DNA of 64,000 bases, taken from Anaerolineaceae bacterium (lineage in GTDB: Bacteria > Chloroflexota > Anaerolineae > Anaerolineales > Anaerolineaceae). Numbering within the stretch: position 1 is the first letter of the stretch; every line of letters starts with the position of its first letter. The position numbers and the translations under genes were made by a program. Location of the stretch: NCBI GenBank assembly GCA_003524305.1, contig DQHW01000007.1, positions 25,094 through 89,093 on the forward strand, written 5' to 3'. Under the pieces are notes generated by a model. The model saw only the letters and a program-made list of their open reading frames with translations. It was not told the origin of the DNA and searched no databases. Shown piece by piece: positions 53,048 through 62,003 of the stretch.

Positions 53048-53719
53048 TTAAAAATAAGATTCGGAAGGGGAGAGACTTCCAAGCAGGCGGGTGCGGGCGT
53101 TTTCGATGTGCTCACGCATGGCCGTTTTGACCTGTTCTGCATCTTTTTGGCGGAAAAGCGCAGCCAATTGCCGGTGTTCTTCAAGCGAGGGTGCAGAATT
53201 GCGGTCTCTCTTCCAGGCAGCGAGGTTGAATCGGGTGGCGATGCGATGCAAATGAAGCAGGTAGTCACGTAAATAGCGGTTACCGGTGGCATCCGCCAGT
53301 TCGCGGTGAAATTCGTAATCCAGTTCGGCCACACGCACAAAATCGCCTGCTCCCGAAGCCGCAGCACCTTGATCTATCAGTTCATCCAGATTGTTTAATT
53401 GAGCATCGGTGACGTGTTTGCAGGCCAGTTCAGCGGCTGAGCCGATGACCATGCCCATTGCATCCATCACTTCAACGAATTCAAAAATATTTAATGGTGT
53501 GACCACCACACCGTGGTGTGGAATGATCTGTAAGAGTGATTGTTCTGCCAGACGTTGAAAAGCTTCTCGCAGGGGGGTGCGTCCCCAATGGTATTGCTTC
53601 ATAAGACTAGCTTCGCTGATTGCCAGACCGGGTTCAAGCTCAAGGGTCAAGATCAGGCGGCGCAGTTCGTCTTCGATGCGGTCGCTTTCACGTAAAGGAT
53701 TTTGGTTGACTTGTGCCAT
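53048..53719 (-). CDS. GntR-family regulator with FCD domain (FadR subfamily)
   Basis: This 223-residue regulator has an N-terminal winged helix (about 10-75: IEDELRRLILTLELEPGLAI, WGRTPLREAFQRLAEQSLL, GVVVTPL) and a C-terminal all-helical FCD ligand domain (about 85-215) with the expected metal-site residues D, H and H (ELDYEFHRELADATGNRYL, LEEHRQLAALFRQKD). It lies divergent to the glycyl radical operon. ATTGTATACCAT at 53942-53953, next to that operon's promoter, is a good FadR-type operator, so it probably controls the operon and senses its substrate or a product. Confidence 0.85.
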   Translation of the reverse strand: MAQVNQNPLRESDRIEDELRRLILTLELEPGLAISEASLMKQYHWGRTPLREAFQRLAEQSLLQIIPHHGVVVTPLNIFEFVEVMDAMGMVIGSAAELACKHVTDAQLNNLDELIDQGAAASGAGDFVRVAELDYEFHRELADATGNRYLRDYLLHLHRIATRFNLAAWKRDRNSAPSLEEHRQLAALFRQKDAEQVKTAMREHIENARTRLLGSLSPSESYF

Positions 53720-53828
53720 TTTAGCTCCTGATCTTGTTGAGAAAAGAAAATTTAATGAATCTTACCCGTCTCGTTAGTGGTATTGAGTGAAGTAAATCGT
53801 TTATAAGTAAAAAAACTCTTTAACTTCG

Positions 53829-53880
53829 GCCTCTCCCCTGCCCCTCTCCATCCATGGATGGAGAGGGGTTTGGGGTGAGG
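53829..53880. repeat. REP-like palindromic intergenic element, copy 2
   Basis: A perfect 28-bp palindrome (53841-53868; each arm CCCCTCTCCATCCA or its complement) is flanked by GGCCTCTCCCCTG on one side and GGGGTGAGG on the other. It shares the CTCCATCC...GGATGGAG core with 19833-19915. Confidence 0.75.
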
Positions 53881-53941
53881 TAAAAATTACTAGCTTAATT
53901 CTGCGGCAATTTATGAGAAAACCTTTTTAGATTATATGCAT

Positions 53942-53989
53942 ATTGTATACCATTTGTATATTGACTTCAATTCGTGATAGGCGTATATT
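53942..53989 (+). promoter_or_regulatory. Promoter and GntR-type operator of the glycyl radical enzyme operon
   Basis: TTGACT (53961-53966), a 17-nt spacer and TATATT (53984-53989) make a near-consensus promoter. ATTGTATACCAT (53942-53953) just upstream is the kind of palindrome bound by FadR-subfamily regulators. The start codon at 53996 is 7 nt after the -10 box with no Shine-Dalgarno sequence, so the transcript may begin at the ATG. Confidence 0.7.
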
Positions 53990-53995
53990 TTTATT

Positions 53996-54898
53996 ATGTC
54001 TGAAACGGGATTGATCTTTGATATTAAAAAATATGCCATCAATGATGGACCGGGCATCCGCACCACGGTTTTCTTTCAGGGCTGTGCGCTCGCTTGTCAA
54101 TGGTGCCATAACCCCGAAAGTCAGCCATGTAAACCTGTTTTGATGTACCGAGTAAACCGCTGCGCTTTATGCGGCGCGTGCATTGAAGTATGCCCCGAAC
54201 ATGCCATCACCTTCAATGGATTTGCGTCTACTGACCGATCATTATGCAAAGCCTGCGGCGCCTGTGCCGAAACTTGTTACAACGGCGCGCGCGAGCTTTC
54301 GGGTTACCAGGTCAGCGTGGATCAGGTAATGTCAAAGATACTGCGCGACACCCCCTTTTATGAAAGCTCGGGTGGCGGAGTGACATTTTCAGGCGGCGAA
54401 CCGCTCTTGCAGCCCCGTTTTTTGCTTGCGCTGTTACGCTCCTGCCGTGAGCATGAACTGCACACCGTGGTGGATACTTCCGGTTTGGCCGCCTGGGAAG
54501 TGCTCAACTGCCTTCGCGAGTTTGTGGATCAGTTCCTGTTTGATTTGAAAATGATGGATGAAAAGCGCCATCTCCATTTTACGGGTGTTTCCAACCGGTT
54601 GATCTTGAGCAATCTCAAAAAGCTGGCTGAAGCTGGGTCTGCCATCCACATCCGAATTCCGTTAATTCCGGGCATCAATGCTGATGACGAAAACCTGATT
54701 GCTTCAGGCGAGTTCATTCGTTCGCTGCAAAATATCAGCAGCGTGGAACTGATGGGGTATCACGATCTGGCTGCTGCAAAGTACGAGGCTCTGGGTTTGG
54801 AGTATCAACTTAAGCATATTTCTGCGCCAGGCAAAGACCAATTGCAACGGTCCGCGGAGTTGCTTGAACAATTTGGTTTACAGGTAAAGATCAGCTAA
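53996..54898 (+). CDS. Glycyl radical enzyme activating enzyme (radical SAM)
   Basis: This 300-residue protein makes the glycyl radical on the partner enzyme by cleaving S-adenosylmethionine. The radical SAM cysteines are C30, C34 and C37 (GCALACQWCHNPE). A two-cluster ferredoxin insert follows: C56, C59, C62, C66 (CALCGACIEVCPEHA) and C84, C87, C90, C94 (CKACGACAETC). This marks it as an activase for a dehydratase- or lyase-type glycyl radical enzyme rather than pyruvate formate-lyase itself. GGGVTFSGGEPLLQ is the SAM-binding GGE motif. It is 40 bp upstream of its partner gene. Confidence 0.92.
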   Translation: MSETGLIFDIKKYAINDGPGIRTTVFFQGCALACQWCHNPESQPCKPVLMYRVNRCALCGACIEVCPEHAITFNGFASTDRSLCKACGACAETCYNGARELSGYQVSVDQVMSKILRDTPFYESSGGGVTFSGGEPLLQPRFLLALLRSCREHELHTVVDTSGLAAWEVLNCLREFVDQFLFDLKMMDEKRHLHFTGVSNRLILSNLKKLAEAGSAIHIRIPLIPGINADDENLIASGEFIRSLQNISSVELMGYHDLAAAKYEALGLEYQLKHISAPGKDQLQRSAELLEQFGLQVKIS

Positions 54899-54938
54899 TT
54901 AGTACCCTAAATGGTTATTCAGGGGATCAGGAGGAAGC

Positions 54939-57323
54939 ATGGCAGACACACCAAACAATAACCTGTCCGATCGGGTCAACCGGCTGAGACAGCAATCACT
55001 GGATGCGGTTGAATCTCTATCAAGCGAACGGGCTGAATTGCTGACTGATTTTTACCTGCAAAAACTGGGCATCATGTCGGTTCCGGTGCAGCGTGCCATG
55101 TCTTTTGCATATTTACTCGAGCATAAAAAAATAGCCATTTATGAAGGTGAATTGATCGTGGGCGAGAAGGGTGAAAGCCCCAAGGCTGCACCGTCCTTCC
55201 CAGAGTTGTGCTGCCATACCCTTGAAGATTTGGACATTCTGAACACCCGTTCGTTGACCTCATTCAGGGTGTCAGTCGAAACACGCAAGGCTTATCAAGA
55301 AAAAGTCATTCCGTTTTGGCAGGGCAAATCCATTCGCGACCTGCTCTTTGCCGAAATGACACCTGAGTGGAAGGACGCCTACGATGCGGGCATTTTTACC
55401 GAATTTATGGAGCAGCGCGCGCCTGGGCATACTGTGCTGGATGAGAAGATCTATCATTACGGCATGCTCGATTTTCAACAAAAAATTGACGCCAGCCTGA
55501 CGACGCTTGATTTTCTCAATGACCCCGAAGCTTACGACAAACAGGAAGAGCTTAAAGCCATGTGCATCGCAGCCGAAGCGCTCATGCGATTTGCGGAGCG
55601 TTACAGCACCCTGGCGTTGGAACTGGCTCAAAAAGAAACGAACACCATCCGCAAAAAGGAACTCGAAAAAATTGCGCAGGTGTGCTCACATATTCCGGCT
55701 CATGCGCCGCGCGACCTGCATGAAGCGCTGCAGTATTACTGGTTTGTGCACCTGGGGGTGACCACCGAACTCAACACCTGGGATTCATACTGCCCCGGCC
55801 GTCTCGACCAGCATCTGCTGCCATTTTATGAGCAGGGTCTGGCCAATGGCACTCTTACAAAAGAGTCTGCCAAAGAATTGTTATGCTGTTTCTGGATCAA
55901 GTTCAACAATCAGCCGGCGCCGCCAAAAGTTGGAGTGACTGCTGCTGAGAGCGGCACTTATACGGATTTTGCCCAGATAAACTTGGGCGGCTTGCGACCG
56001 GATGGTTCAGACGGAGTCAATGAAGTTTCATATCTACTTCTGGATGTGATCGAGGAGATGCGGTTATTACAACCGTCTTCATCCATCCAGGTCAGCAAGA
56101 AGAGCCCGGACCGATTTATTAAACGGGCAGCCAGGATCATCCGCACTGGGTACGGGCAGCCCTCCATCTTCAACGCTGACCTGATCGTCCAGCAATTGAT
56201 GCGCGCGGGCAAATCTCTTGTGGATGCGCGCTGCGGCGGCTCGTCAGGCTGTGTGGAAGTCGGCGCTTTCGGCAAGGAAAACTACAATTTGACGGGTTAT
56301 TTCAACCTCCCCAAGGTGTTGGAATTAACGCTGTACAACGGACTCGATCCGCGCACCGGCCAACAGCTCGGTCCGCAGACGGGAGACGCGGCAGATTTCA
56401 CTGATTTTGATCAACTTTTCAATGCTTTTGAGAGACAGTTGCTCTATTTTGTGGATCTAAAAGTGTGTGGTAACCAGGTGATTGAACGCCTGTATGCCAA
56501 TTACATGCCCGCGCCTTTTCTTTCATTGCTGACAGATGATTGCATCAGCAGCGGCAAAGACTATCACAACGGCGGCGCACGTTACAACACCAGCTACATC
56601 CAAGGCGTGGGAATTGGCAGCATCGCTGATGCACTGGCTGCCATCAAAACCCATGTTTATGAACAACAAACTTTCAATATGGATGAACTGCTTAAGATGT
56701 TGGATTCCAATTTTGAAGGCGTTGAAAGATCACGCCAACTGCTCTTGAATCGCACGCCGAAATATGGCAATGACGATGACGCCGCGGATGATCTGATGGT
56801 GCGCGTCTTTGAATCCTATTTCAATGCGGTGGATGGACGGCGTAACACAAAGGGCGGCGAATACCATATCAACATGCTGCCGACCACCTGCCATATTTAT
56901 TTTGGCTCGGTCACCGGGGCGCTGCCAGATGGCCGTTTCACTGGCAAACCGCTTTCTGAAGGCGTCTCACCTGTCCAGGGAGCTGACCGGCATGGCCCGA
57001 CTGCGGTGGTGCGTTCGGTTGCCAAAATGGACCAGGTGCGCACCGGAGGCACGTTGCTTAACCAAAAATTCACACCGCAAGTTTTAGACAGTGAAGAGGG
57101 GTTGAACGCCCTGGTGCAGTTGGTGCGTGGTTACTTCAATTTGGACGGGCATCATATCCAGTTTAATGTTGTTGATGGCGAAACCCTCAAGGCCGCACAG
57201 GCCAACCCCGAACAGTACCGCAGCCTGATTGTGCGCGTTGCCGGTTACAGCGATTACTTTTGCGATCTAAGCAAACAATTACAAGATGAGATCATCACCC
57301 GCACCGCATATGGCGGATTTTAA
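54939..57323 (+). CDS. hypD: Glycyl radical enzyme, trans-4-hydroxyproline dehydratase (HypD)-like
   Basis: At 794 residues this is the usual size. The thiyl Cys is C438 with Glu440 (SGCVEVGAFGKENY), and the radical Gly is G769 in VRVAGYSD. Long stretches resemble HypD of Clostridioides difficile as I remember it: GELIVGEKGESP, FTEFMEQRAPGHTV, NTWDSYCPGRLDQH, TYTDFAQIN, and TPKYGNDDD followed by ADDLM. Cys, Glu and Gly all sit four residues later than in that enzyme. HypD converts trans-4-hydroxy-L-proline to pyrroline-5-carboxylate. Two active-site-loop residues differ (V and A where I recall T and C), and no proC lies nearby, so a related substrate is possible. AGGAGG lies 7 nt before the ATG. 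Confidence 0.75.
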   Translation: MADTPNNNLSDRVNRLRQQSLDAVESLSSERAELLTDFYLQKLGIMSVPVQRAMSFAYLLEHKKIAIYEGELIVGEKGESPKAAPSFPELCCHTLEDLDILNTRSLTSFRVSVETRKAYQEKVIPFWQGKSIRDLLFAEMTPEWKDAYDAGIFTEFMEQRAPGHTVLDEKIYHYGMLDFQQKIDASLTTLDFLNDPEAYDKQEELKAMCIAAEALMRFAERYSTLALELAQKETNTIRKKELEKIAQVCSHIPAHAPRDLHEALQYYWFVHLGVTTELNTWDSYCPGRLDQHLLPFYEQGLANGTLTKESAKELLCCFWIKFNNQPAPPKVGVTAAESGTYTDFAQINLGGLRPDGSDGVNEVSYLLLDVIEEMRLLQPSSSIQVSKKSPDRFIKRAARIIRTGYGQPSIFNADLIVQQLMRAGKSLVDARCGGSSGCVEVGAFGKENYNLTGYFNLPKVLELTLYNGLDPRTGQQLGPQTGDAADFTDFDQLFNAFERQLLYFVDLKVCGNQVIERLYANYMPAPFLSLLTDDCISSGKDYHNGGARYNTSYIQGVGIGSIADALAAIKTHVYEQQTFNMDELLKMLDSNFEGVERSRQLLLNRTPKYGNDDDAADDLMVRVFESYFNAVDGRRNTKGGEYHINMLPTTCHIYFGSVTGALPDGRFTGKPLSEGVSPVQGADRHGPTAVVRSVAKMDQVRTGGTLLNQKFTPQVLDSEEGLNALVQLVRGYFNLDGHHIQFNVVDGETLKAAQANPEQYRSLIVRVAGYSDYFCDLSKQLQDEIITRTAYGGF

Positions 57324-57543
57324 ACAACCAACTCCTTATACACCTTGAACTAAAACCGATAATAAGTGTTTGAAAAAGATGGAAAAGGACTGATAAAGTA
57401 GATTGCAAAGGCACACCCATGATCCATTCATAAGTGGTGGTGTTTTATATTTTAAAACTATGGAAAGTATATAAAAGATAAATTGTATAAAACTGATAAA
57501 ATTAGTTATGGAAAGTGCGATCAGAAACAGATAAGAGGTTAAT

Positions 57544-58965
57544 TTGGTCGTAGAAATTAATAAATGGTTTGTGGCTAATAGTCCATTATTTCAGTTTTTT
57601 TATGGGCAAGTTTTCTTTATTATGGGTATTTCAGTCTTATTTCAAACCAGGCAATACTCGCGTTTAAATTTAGCTCGAAGTCTTCCATGGTTGGCTGGTT
57701 TTGGAATTTTGCACGGAATGTATGAATGGGGCGATATTTTTATCCCGATACAAGTTGCTTCACTTGAGTTAGCTTTCGAAACGATTTTGGATAGTATTCA
57801 TTTGATCGTTTTGGCATTGTCTTTTGCTTCTTTGTTTCAATTTGGCGTTGAATTATTACGTCCTTTTTCGAATAATTGGCGATGGTTGAGGTTTCTCCCC
57901 GGGATAATTTTTATTTTTTGGATGGTTGGTCCGTTTGGCGCTGGATTTATTTTTATAAATAATCTTGAAATTTGGCATGAGTTTGGCAATACTCTTTCTC
58001 GTTACTTGTTGTGTATCCCAGCATGTGTTTTTTCGTCAATTGGGTTGATTAGGCAAGTAAATAACCAAATAAAATCAATGAAATTACCGCAAATTAGCAA
58101 AATGCTTTTTGTGTCGGCAATTGCAATTGCATTTTACGGAATAATCGAAGGTGCGAGTGTTCCGAAAGGATCATTTTTTCCAGCATCTATCATTAATGCT
58201 CAATCTTTTACTACGTCATTGATTTTGCCGCCTTTTGTTTTTCGGGCTGCTGCCGGTTTGGTTCTACTTTATGCCATGTTTCGTGCTTTAAAAGTATTTA
58301 ATATCGAGACCGACCGTGTAATCCATCAAATGGAAGTGAGCCAGGTTATTGCCACTGAACGAGAACGGATTGCTCGAGATTTACACGATGGGGCTTTACA
58401 ACAAGTATATGCATCAGGTCTGATGGCCCAAACCCTTGGTAAACATGTCGCTGAAGAAAATGTTGCGGAAGTAAATCAATTAATGCAGTCGATTGGTCAA
58501 GCAGTTGAAAAACTTCGGGCATTTCTACCTCAAGATAATCCTGTGATGGAGTCTGTCGATTTAATTGGAGCTTTACAGCCGATCATTGAAGAAGCTCGAA
58601 AAAACATACTCATAGATACATTTTGGAATACAAAAAAGATCCCTTCATTATCCCCCGATCAAACAAGACACTTGACTGCTTTTGTGAGTGAAGCGCTATC
58701 GAATGTGATTCGACATTCAAAATCTGAAAAAGCTGAAGTAAACCTGTTTTGTTCGAAAAATCATCTTCATCTACAAGTTAAGGATTTTGGTCAGGGAATC
58801 TCGGGCTCTGCTGATCCAGGTTTTGGTTTGAAAAACATGCGTGATCGAACCCGTTTGTTAGGGGGAACATTAAAAATCGAAACAAAGCCCCGTGAAGGGA
58901 CTTCTGTAAATTTGGATCTTCCGATGGAGGAAATTGATGCACCGCATCAGACTTTTAATTGTTGA
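57544..58965 (+). CDS. Sensor histidine kinase of the NarX/DesK type
   Basis: This 473-residue membrane kinase has an N-terminal sensor of seven or eight helices (about 1-255), with little extracytoplasmic sequence between them. The cytoplasmic HisKA_3 dimerisation domain carries the phospho-acceptor His in ERIARDLHDGALQQ (about residue 280). The HATPase_c domain shows EALSNVIRHSKSEKAEV (N box), DFGQGI (G1) and GFGLKNMRDR (G2). The frame starts with TTG (57544), preceded by AGAGG; no better start was seen. The response regulator gene overlaps its 3' end. The signal is unknown. Confidence 0.85.
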   Translation: MVVEINKWFVANSPLFQFFYGQVFFIMGISVLFQTRQYSRLNLARSLPWLAGFGILHGMYEWGDIFIPIQVASLELAFETILDSIHLIVLALSFASLFQFGVELLRPFSNNWRWLRFLPGIIFIFWMVGPFGAGFIFINNLEIWHEFGNTLSRYLLCIPACVFSSIGLIRQVNNQIKSMKLPQISKMLFVSAIAIAFYGIIEGASVPKGSFFPASIINAQSFTTSLILPPFVFRAAAGLVLLYAMFRALKVFNIETDRVIHQMEVSQVIATERERIARDLHDGALQQVYASGLMAQTLGKHVAEENVAEVNQLMQSIGQAVEKLRAFLPQDNPVMESVDLIGALQPIIEEARKNILIDTFWNTKKIPSLSPDQTRHLTAFVSEALSNVIRHSKSEKAEVNLFCSKNHLHLQVKDFGQGISGSADPGFGLKNMRDRTRLLGGTLKIETKPREGTSVNLDLPMEEIDAPHQTFNC

Positions 58966-59593
58966 TGATCATCTTGTAGTCAGAGCTGGGCTTCGATCCT
59001 TATTGGCAGAAGAACCAGATATGGAGGTAGTGTCTGAAGCCGATTCTTCAGAAGAGGCACTAATTCAAGTTAAGAATTATGCACCGGATGTCGTTATTCT
59101 GGATATTCAACTTCCCGGTCAAAGTGGTCTTGAGGCGTGCAGAGAAATCGCCGCGAATTATCCCAACTCAAAGGTAGTAATTCTCACATCATATGCAAAT
59201 CAAAGTTTCTTGCATCAAGCAATCCGGGCCGGTGCTTCTGGTTATGTCTTAAAGAAAGTTGGAAGTGAGGAGCTTGTACGGGCAATTCGAGCTGCCTATA
59301 ACGGCGACAATGCATTTGATACTCATACAACTTCACAAATGGTTGCCAGACTTAAAAAACTGGAATCGATGATGGAAGACAGTGCATTCAACGGTTTATC
59401 TCAGCGAGAAATGGATGTTCTTTCACTTGTCGCGGAGGGGGATGGTAACAAAGAGATTGGACAAAAACTAAACCTTACTGAAACAACAGTCCGAAATTAT
59501 GTAAGCAATATTCTTTCAAAATTAGACCTGCGGAATCGAATTGAACTTGCAACATATGCCGTGAATCACCACCTTAAAGATCATATGGATTGA
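58937..59593 (+). CDS. NarL/LuxR-family response regulator
   Basis: This 218-residue regulator is encoded from the ATG at 58937, inside the kinase gene, with GGAGG 6 nt upstream. The receiver domain has the acidic pair in LLIVDDHLV and the phosphorylation Asp in DVVILDIQLPGQSG (about residue 54). The Thr/Lys switch is in ILTSYAN and VLKKVG. The C-terminal LuxR helix-turn-helix (LSQREMDVLSLVAEGDGNKE, then a second helix) binds DNA. With the kinase it forms a two-component system; targets cannot be read. Confidence 0.9.
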   Translation: MHRIRLLIVDDHLVVRAGLRSLLAEEPDMEVVSEADSSEEALIQVKNYAPDVVILDIQLPGQSGLEACREIAANYPNSKVVILTSYANQSFLHQAIRAGASGYVLKKVGSEELVRAIRAAYNGDNAFDTHTTSQMVARLKKLESMMEDSAFNGLSQREMDVLSLVAEGDGNKEIGQKLNLTETTVRNYVSNILSKLDLRNRIELATYAVNHHLKDHMD

Positions 59594-59621
59594 AAAAGGC
59601 GTCTCTATAAGACGCCTTTTT
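59593..59621. terminator. Bidirectional terminator between response regulator and DoxX genes
   Basis: Perfect 11-bp arms AAAAAGGCGTC and GACGCCTTTTT with a 7-nt loop between two convergent genes. Confidence 0.88.
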
Positions 59622-59635
59622 GAAATGGAACAACC

Positions 59636-60208
59636 TTAGGCTATCTTCTTTTGAAACCACTTGCCTGGTTGCCAAAAAGTGCCAAGGTAATATAGAATTG
59701 CACGATTTAAGCCATAATATCCGGCTGCTTTCCAGGCAAACATGATAAGGATTCCAAGTACAAGCAGTATCGGTCCGCTGCTAAGACTTCCGGCAAGTAG
59801 AAAATTCAGGTTCATCATCGCGCTAAAAAAGGCAGCGATACCGACAAAACAACCCAAAATCAAGGCGATACCCACCAAGAGCTCACCAACAGCAATCAAT
59901 TTACCAAACCACACATATGATTGGTTGTCGAGCATGGATTGAATGAAAGAGCGATACCACTCGTAATTTATAGGGGGTTTGGCAGGGGCTTCCGGAATTG
60001 AAACTGCACGCATCCAGTATCCTTTGAGTGCATCGCCAGTCTGCATCCATTCTGGTGCAGAAAGCTTATGAAGGCTTGCGTTAATCCATTGATAACCAAC
60101 ATAAACGCGGACAATCAGCCATAACCAGGCAAATTTTGAACTATTAAATAGAGCCTTGAAGAAAGGTGCAACTTCTACATTTATCGGACCAAATAATGCT
60201 TTTTTCAT
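59636..60208 (-). CDS. DoxX-family membrane protein
   Basis: This 190-residue protein has four predicted helices with the DoxX pattern: LWLIVRVYVGYQWINASLHKL (helix 1), WFGKLIAVGELLVGIALILG (helix 2), FFSAMMNLNFLLAGSLSSG (helix 3) and ILLVLGILIMFAWKAAGYYG (helix 4). DoxX proteins were first described as a thiosulfate:quinone oxidoreductase subunit, but most are of unknown function and often linked to redox stress. A polar stretch of about 45 residues between helices 1 and 2 is longer than usual. The ATG is preceded by AGGAG. Confidence 0.78.
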   Translation of the reverse strand: MKKALFGPINVEVAPFFKALFNSSKFAWLWLIVRVYVGYQWINASLHKLSAPEWMQTGDALKGYWMRAVSIPEAPAKPPINYEWYRSFIQSMLDNQSYVWFGKLIAVGELLVGIALILGCFVGIAAFFSAMMNLNFLLAGSLSSGPILLVLGILIMFAWKAAGYYGLNRAILYYLGTFWQPGKWFQKKIA

Positions 60209-60404
60209 AATACTCCTGTCTGGTAGATGAATACAGGAAAGGTAATATCAGTTTCCTGTGAGGGGTATTTCCCTTCAAGACAAGAGTACGTTACATAGAT
60301 TCATAAAAATATAGCCATTCGTACCTGAAAAAATATATCCATGTGTACTCGACTTGTTTTCATCGATCCTGAAAAAAAATTTCGCAGATAGACCATGCAC
60401 TAGA

Positions 60405-60484
60405 CGTGTTACGGCGGCTACTTCTTTACTCTTGGCAATCAATTACCAGGTGTGATCATCACCCGCGCAGCATATGACGGTTAA
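60405..60484 (+). pseudogene. Relic of a glycyl radical enzyme C-terminus
   Basis: With one small frame adjustment the sequence reads RV then GGYFFTLGNQLPGVIITRAAYDG and stop. It aligns with the end of the glycyl radical enzyme at 57323 (GYSDYF, KQLQDEIITRTAYGGF). ATCATCACCCGC, GCATATG and AATTACCAGG-like blocks match at the DNA level. Nothing else of the gene remains upstream, where the DoxX gene begins within 200 bp. It is a degraded fragment of a second copy or relative, about 3 kb from the intact gene. Confidence 0.6.
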
Positions 60485-60500
60485 CCACAAGTTTTAATAA

Positions 60501-60528
60501 ACAACTCCAGCCCTTGGACTGGAGTTGT
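60501..60528 (-). terminator. Hairpin downstream of the GPH symporter gene
   Basis: Perfect 10-bp arms ACAACTCCAG and CTGGAGTTGT with an 8-nt loop. On the minus strand it lies 29 nt past the symporter stop, followed by TTTATTAAAAC. It probably ends the GH38-GH4-symporter operon. Confidence 0.6.
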
Positions 60529-60556
60529 GTGTATTTACCATGGATGCCGGCTTTTC

Positions 60557-61963
60557 TTATTCGTAGCCGAATTTCTTGAGGGAGGCCAGGATTTTCTTTT
60601 CGTCATACAAGAAGTAAAGCATCAGTAGTGCAGCCACCATACAGATGGCGCTGATCACTGCCAGCAGCCTGACTCCGGCCGGGTTTTCAGTGCTGCGTCC
60701 CAGCAGCAAAATAGACGGCATGACCAGACCGACAAAACCGCTGGGAATGGCAGTGATCAGACCGGCTGCTGCGCCAAAATTGGCTTCTTTTGCTTCACCA
60801 GTACGCAGACAATCTTCACGTACGATCTCGTTGCTGATGGCTCCGGGGATGATGCCGGTGATGGCGCCTGGCAGCGCAATGATCGCCACAAGAACCCAGG
60901 AGGTGATCTTCACCGGGAAGGGCAGTTTATCTGCAAACCCGAGTGCGATCATCACCACCGACATGATCAACAGGGCAATCATCAATAGATTCTTTTTGCC
61001 AGTCTTTTTTGCCATGGTGGAGACAAAGGGATAAATGATGAATGAAAGCCCCAGGATTGTGCCGCCAAAGGCGATCATCATCGAATCGGAGTATCCAAAG
61101 ATGATGGTGACAAAATAGACCAACCCAGCCTGAAAAAAACCATCTCCCCAGAAATAAACCTGGTTGGCCAGGGTGTAGAGCACGAAGATCTTATTGGATA
61201 GCGTCATTTTTAGTGCTGTCAGTAAGTTTACCTGGGAGGTTTTTCCTGAACCGTAACGTCGTTCATCCACCACCCATATTTGCAAGGCAACCAATATGGT
61301 CGAGAATATGATCAGACCGCCTACGGTTAGCCGAAAGGCATCCACCGGGCTCATGCCCAAATTTATAAAGGCATCTTTGATCAGGTAGATGGCTTGAGAG
61401 CCGATAATGAAGCCAAATACCCATCCAATGGAATTATAGGTGTTGAATTTCATCAAAATATTGCTGTTGGAGCTGAATTCAGGAACGATTGCACCTGAGA
61501 CACCATAAAGGCTGCGGAAGATATTCAAAATGACAATGATCGAAAACAACCATACTGCGTTGGCAGAACTAATGTGGTCAACTGGCGGAGAAAAAACGAG
61601 ATAACACAAGATCGAAATTGGCAGGAAGGAAATGAGCATGAAAATCTTCCGGCGTCCGATGCGGTTTTTTGAGCGGTCGCTCCACTGTGAGATGAACGGG
61701 TTTATTAAAACTACCAGAATGCCGCCCACATAGCCAATCAACCCCAGGATGGTTATCCCCAAAATGGTTTCGTTTGATAAATACTGTGGAAAGGAGGATT
61801 GCGAAATCTGCGGGGGCATGTAGAAATAGGTCATCAGACCAACCAGGCTGCCAATAATGGTTGAGCCCACACCTCCCAAAGCCCAAAGGACGATTCTCCA
61901 GGTAGGAAAGGGTTCTTGAACTGGCATATTGCTTGTGAATACCTCACCATCATTATTAGTCAT
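60557..61963 (-). CDS. GPH-family sugar:cation symporter (MelB-like)
   Basis: This 468-residue protein has twelve predicted helices of the glycoside-pentoside-hexuronide symporter family within the MFS fold. The family loop after helix 2 is visible as NPFISQWSDRSKNRIGRRK, with the charged residues typical of MelB. It should import a glycoside with Na+ or H+. AGGAGGCAGCCTT precedes the ATG. It follows the small protein and GH4 genes on the same strand, so it likely imports the substrate of the GH4 enzyme, for example an alpha-galactoside. Confidence 0.87.
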   Translation of the reverse strand: MTNNDGEVFTSNMPVQEPFPTWRIVLWALGGVGSTIIGSLVGLMTYFYMPPQISQSSFPQYLSNETILGITILGLIGYVGGILVVLINPFISQWSDRSKNRIGRRKIFMLISFLPISILCYLVFSPPVDHISSANAVWLFSIIVILNIFRSLYGVSGAIVPEFSSNSNILMKFNTYNSIGWVFGFIIGSQAIYLIKDAFINLGMSPVDAFRLTVGGLIIFSTILVALQIWVVDERRYGSGKTSQVNLLTALKMTLSNKIFVLYTLANQVYFWGDGFFQAGLVYFVTIIFGYSDSMMIAFGGTILGLSFIIYPFVSTMAKKTGKKNLLMIALLIMSVVMIALGFADKLPFPVKITSWVLVAIIALPGAITGIIPGAISNEIVREDCLRTGEAKEANFGAAAGLITAIPSGFVGLVMPSILLLGRSTENPAGVRLLAVISAICMVAALLMLYFLYDEKKILASLKKFGYE

Positions 61964-62003
61964 AAGGCTGCCTCCTATAACAAATCACTTCTTTAGTTTT
62001 GAG

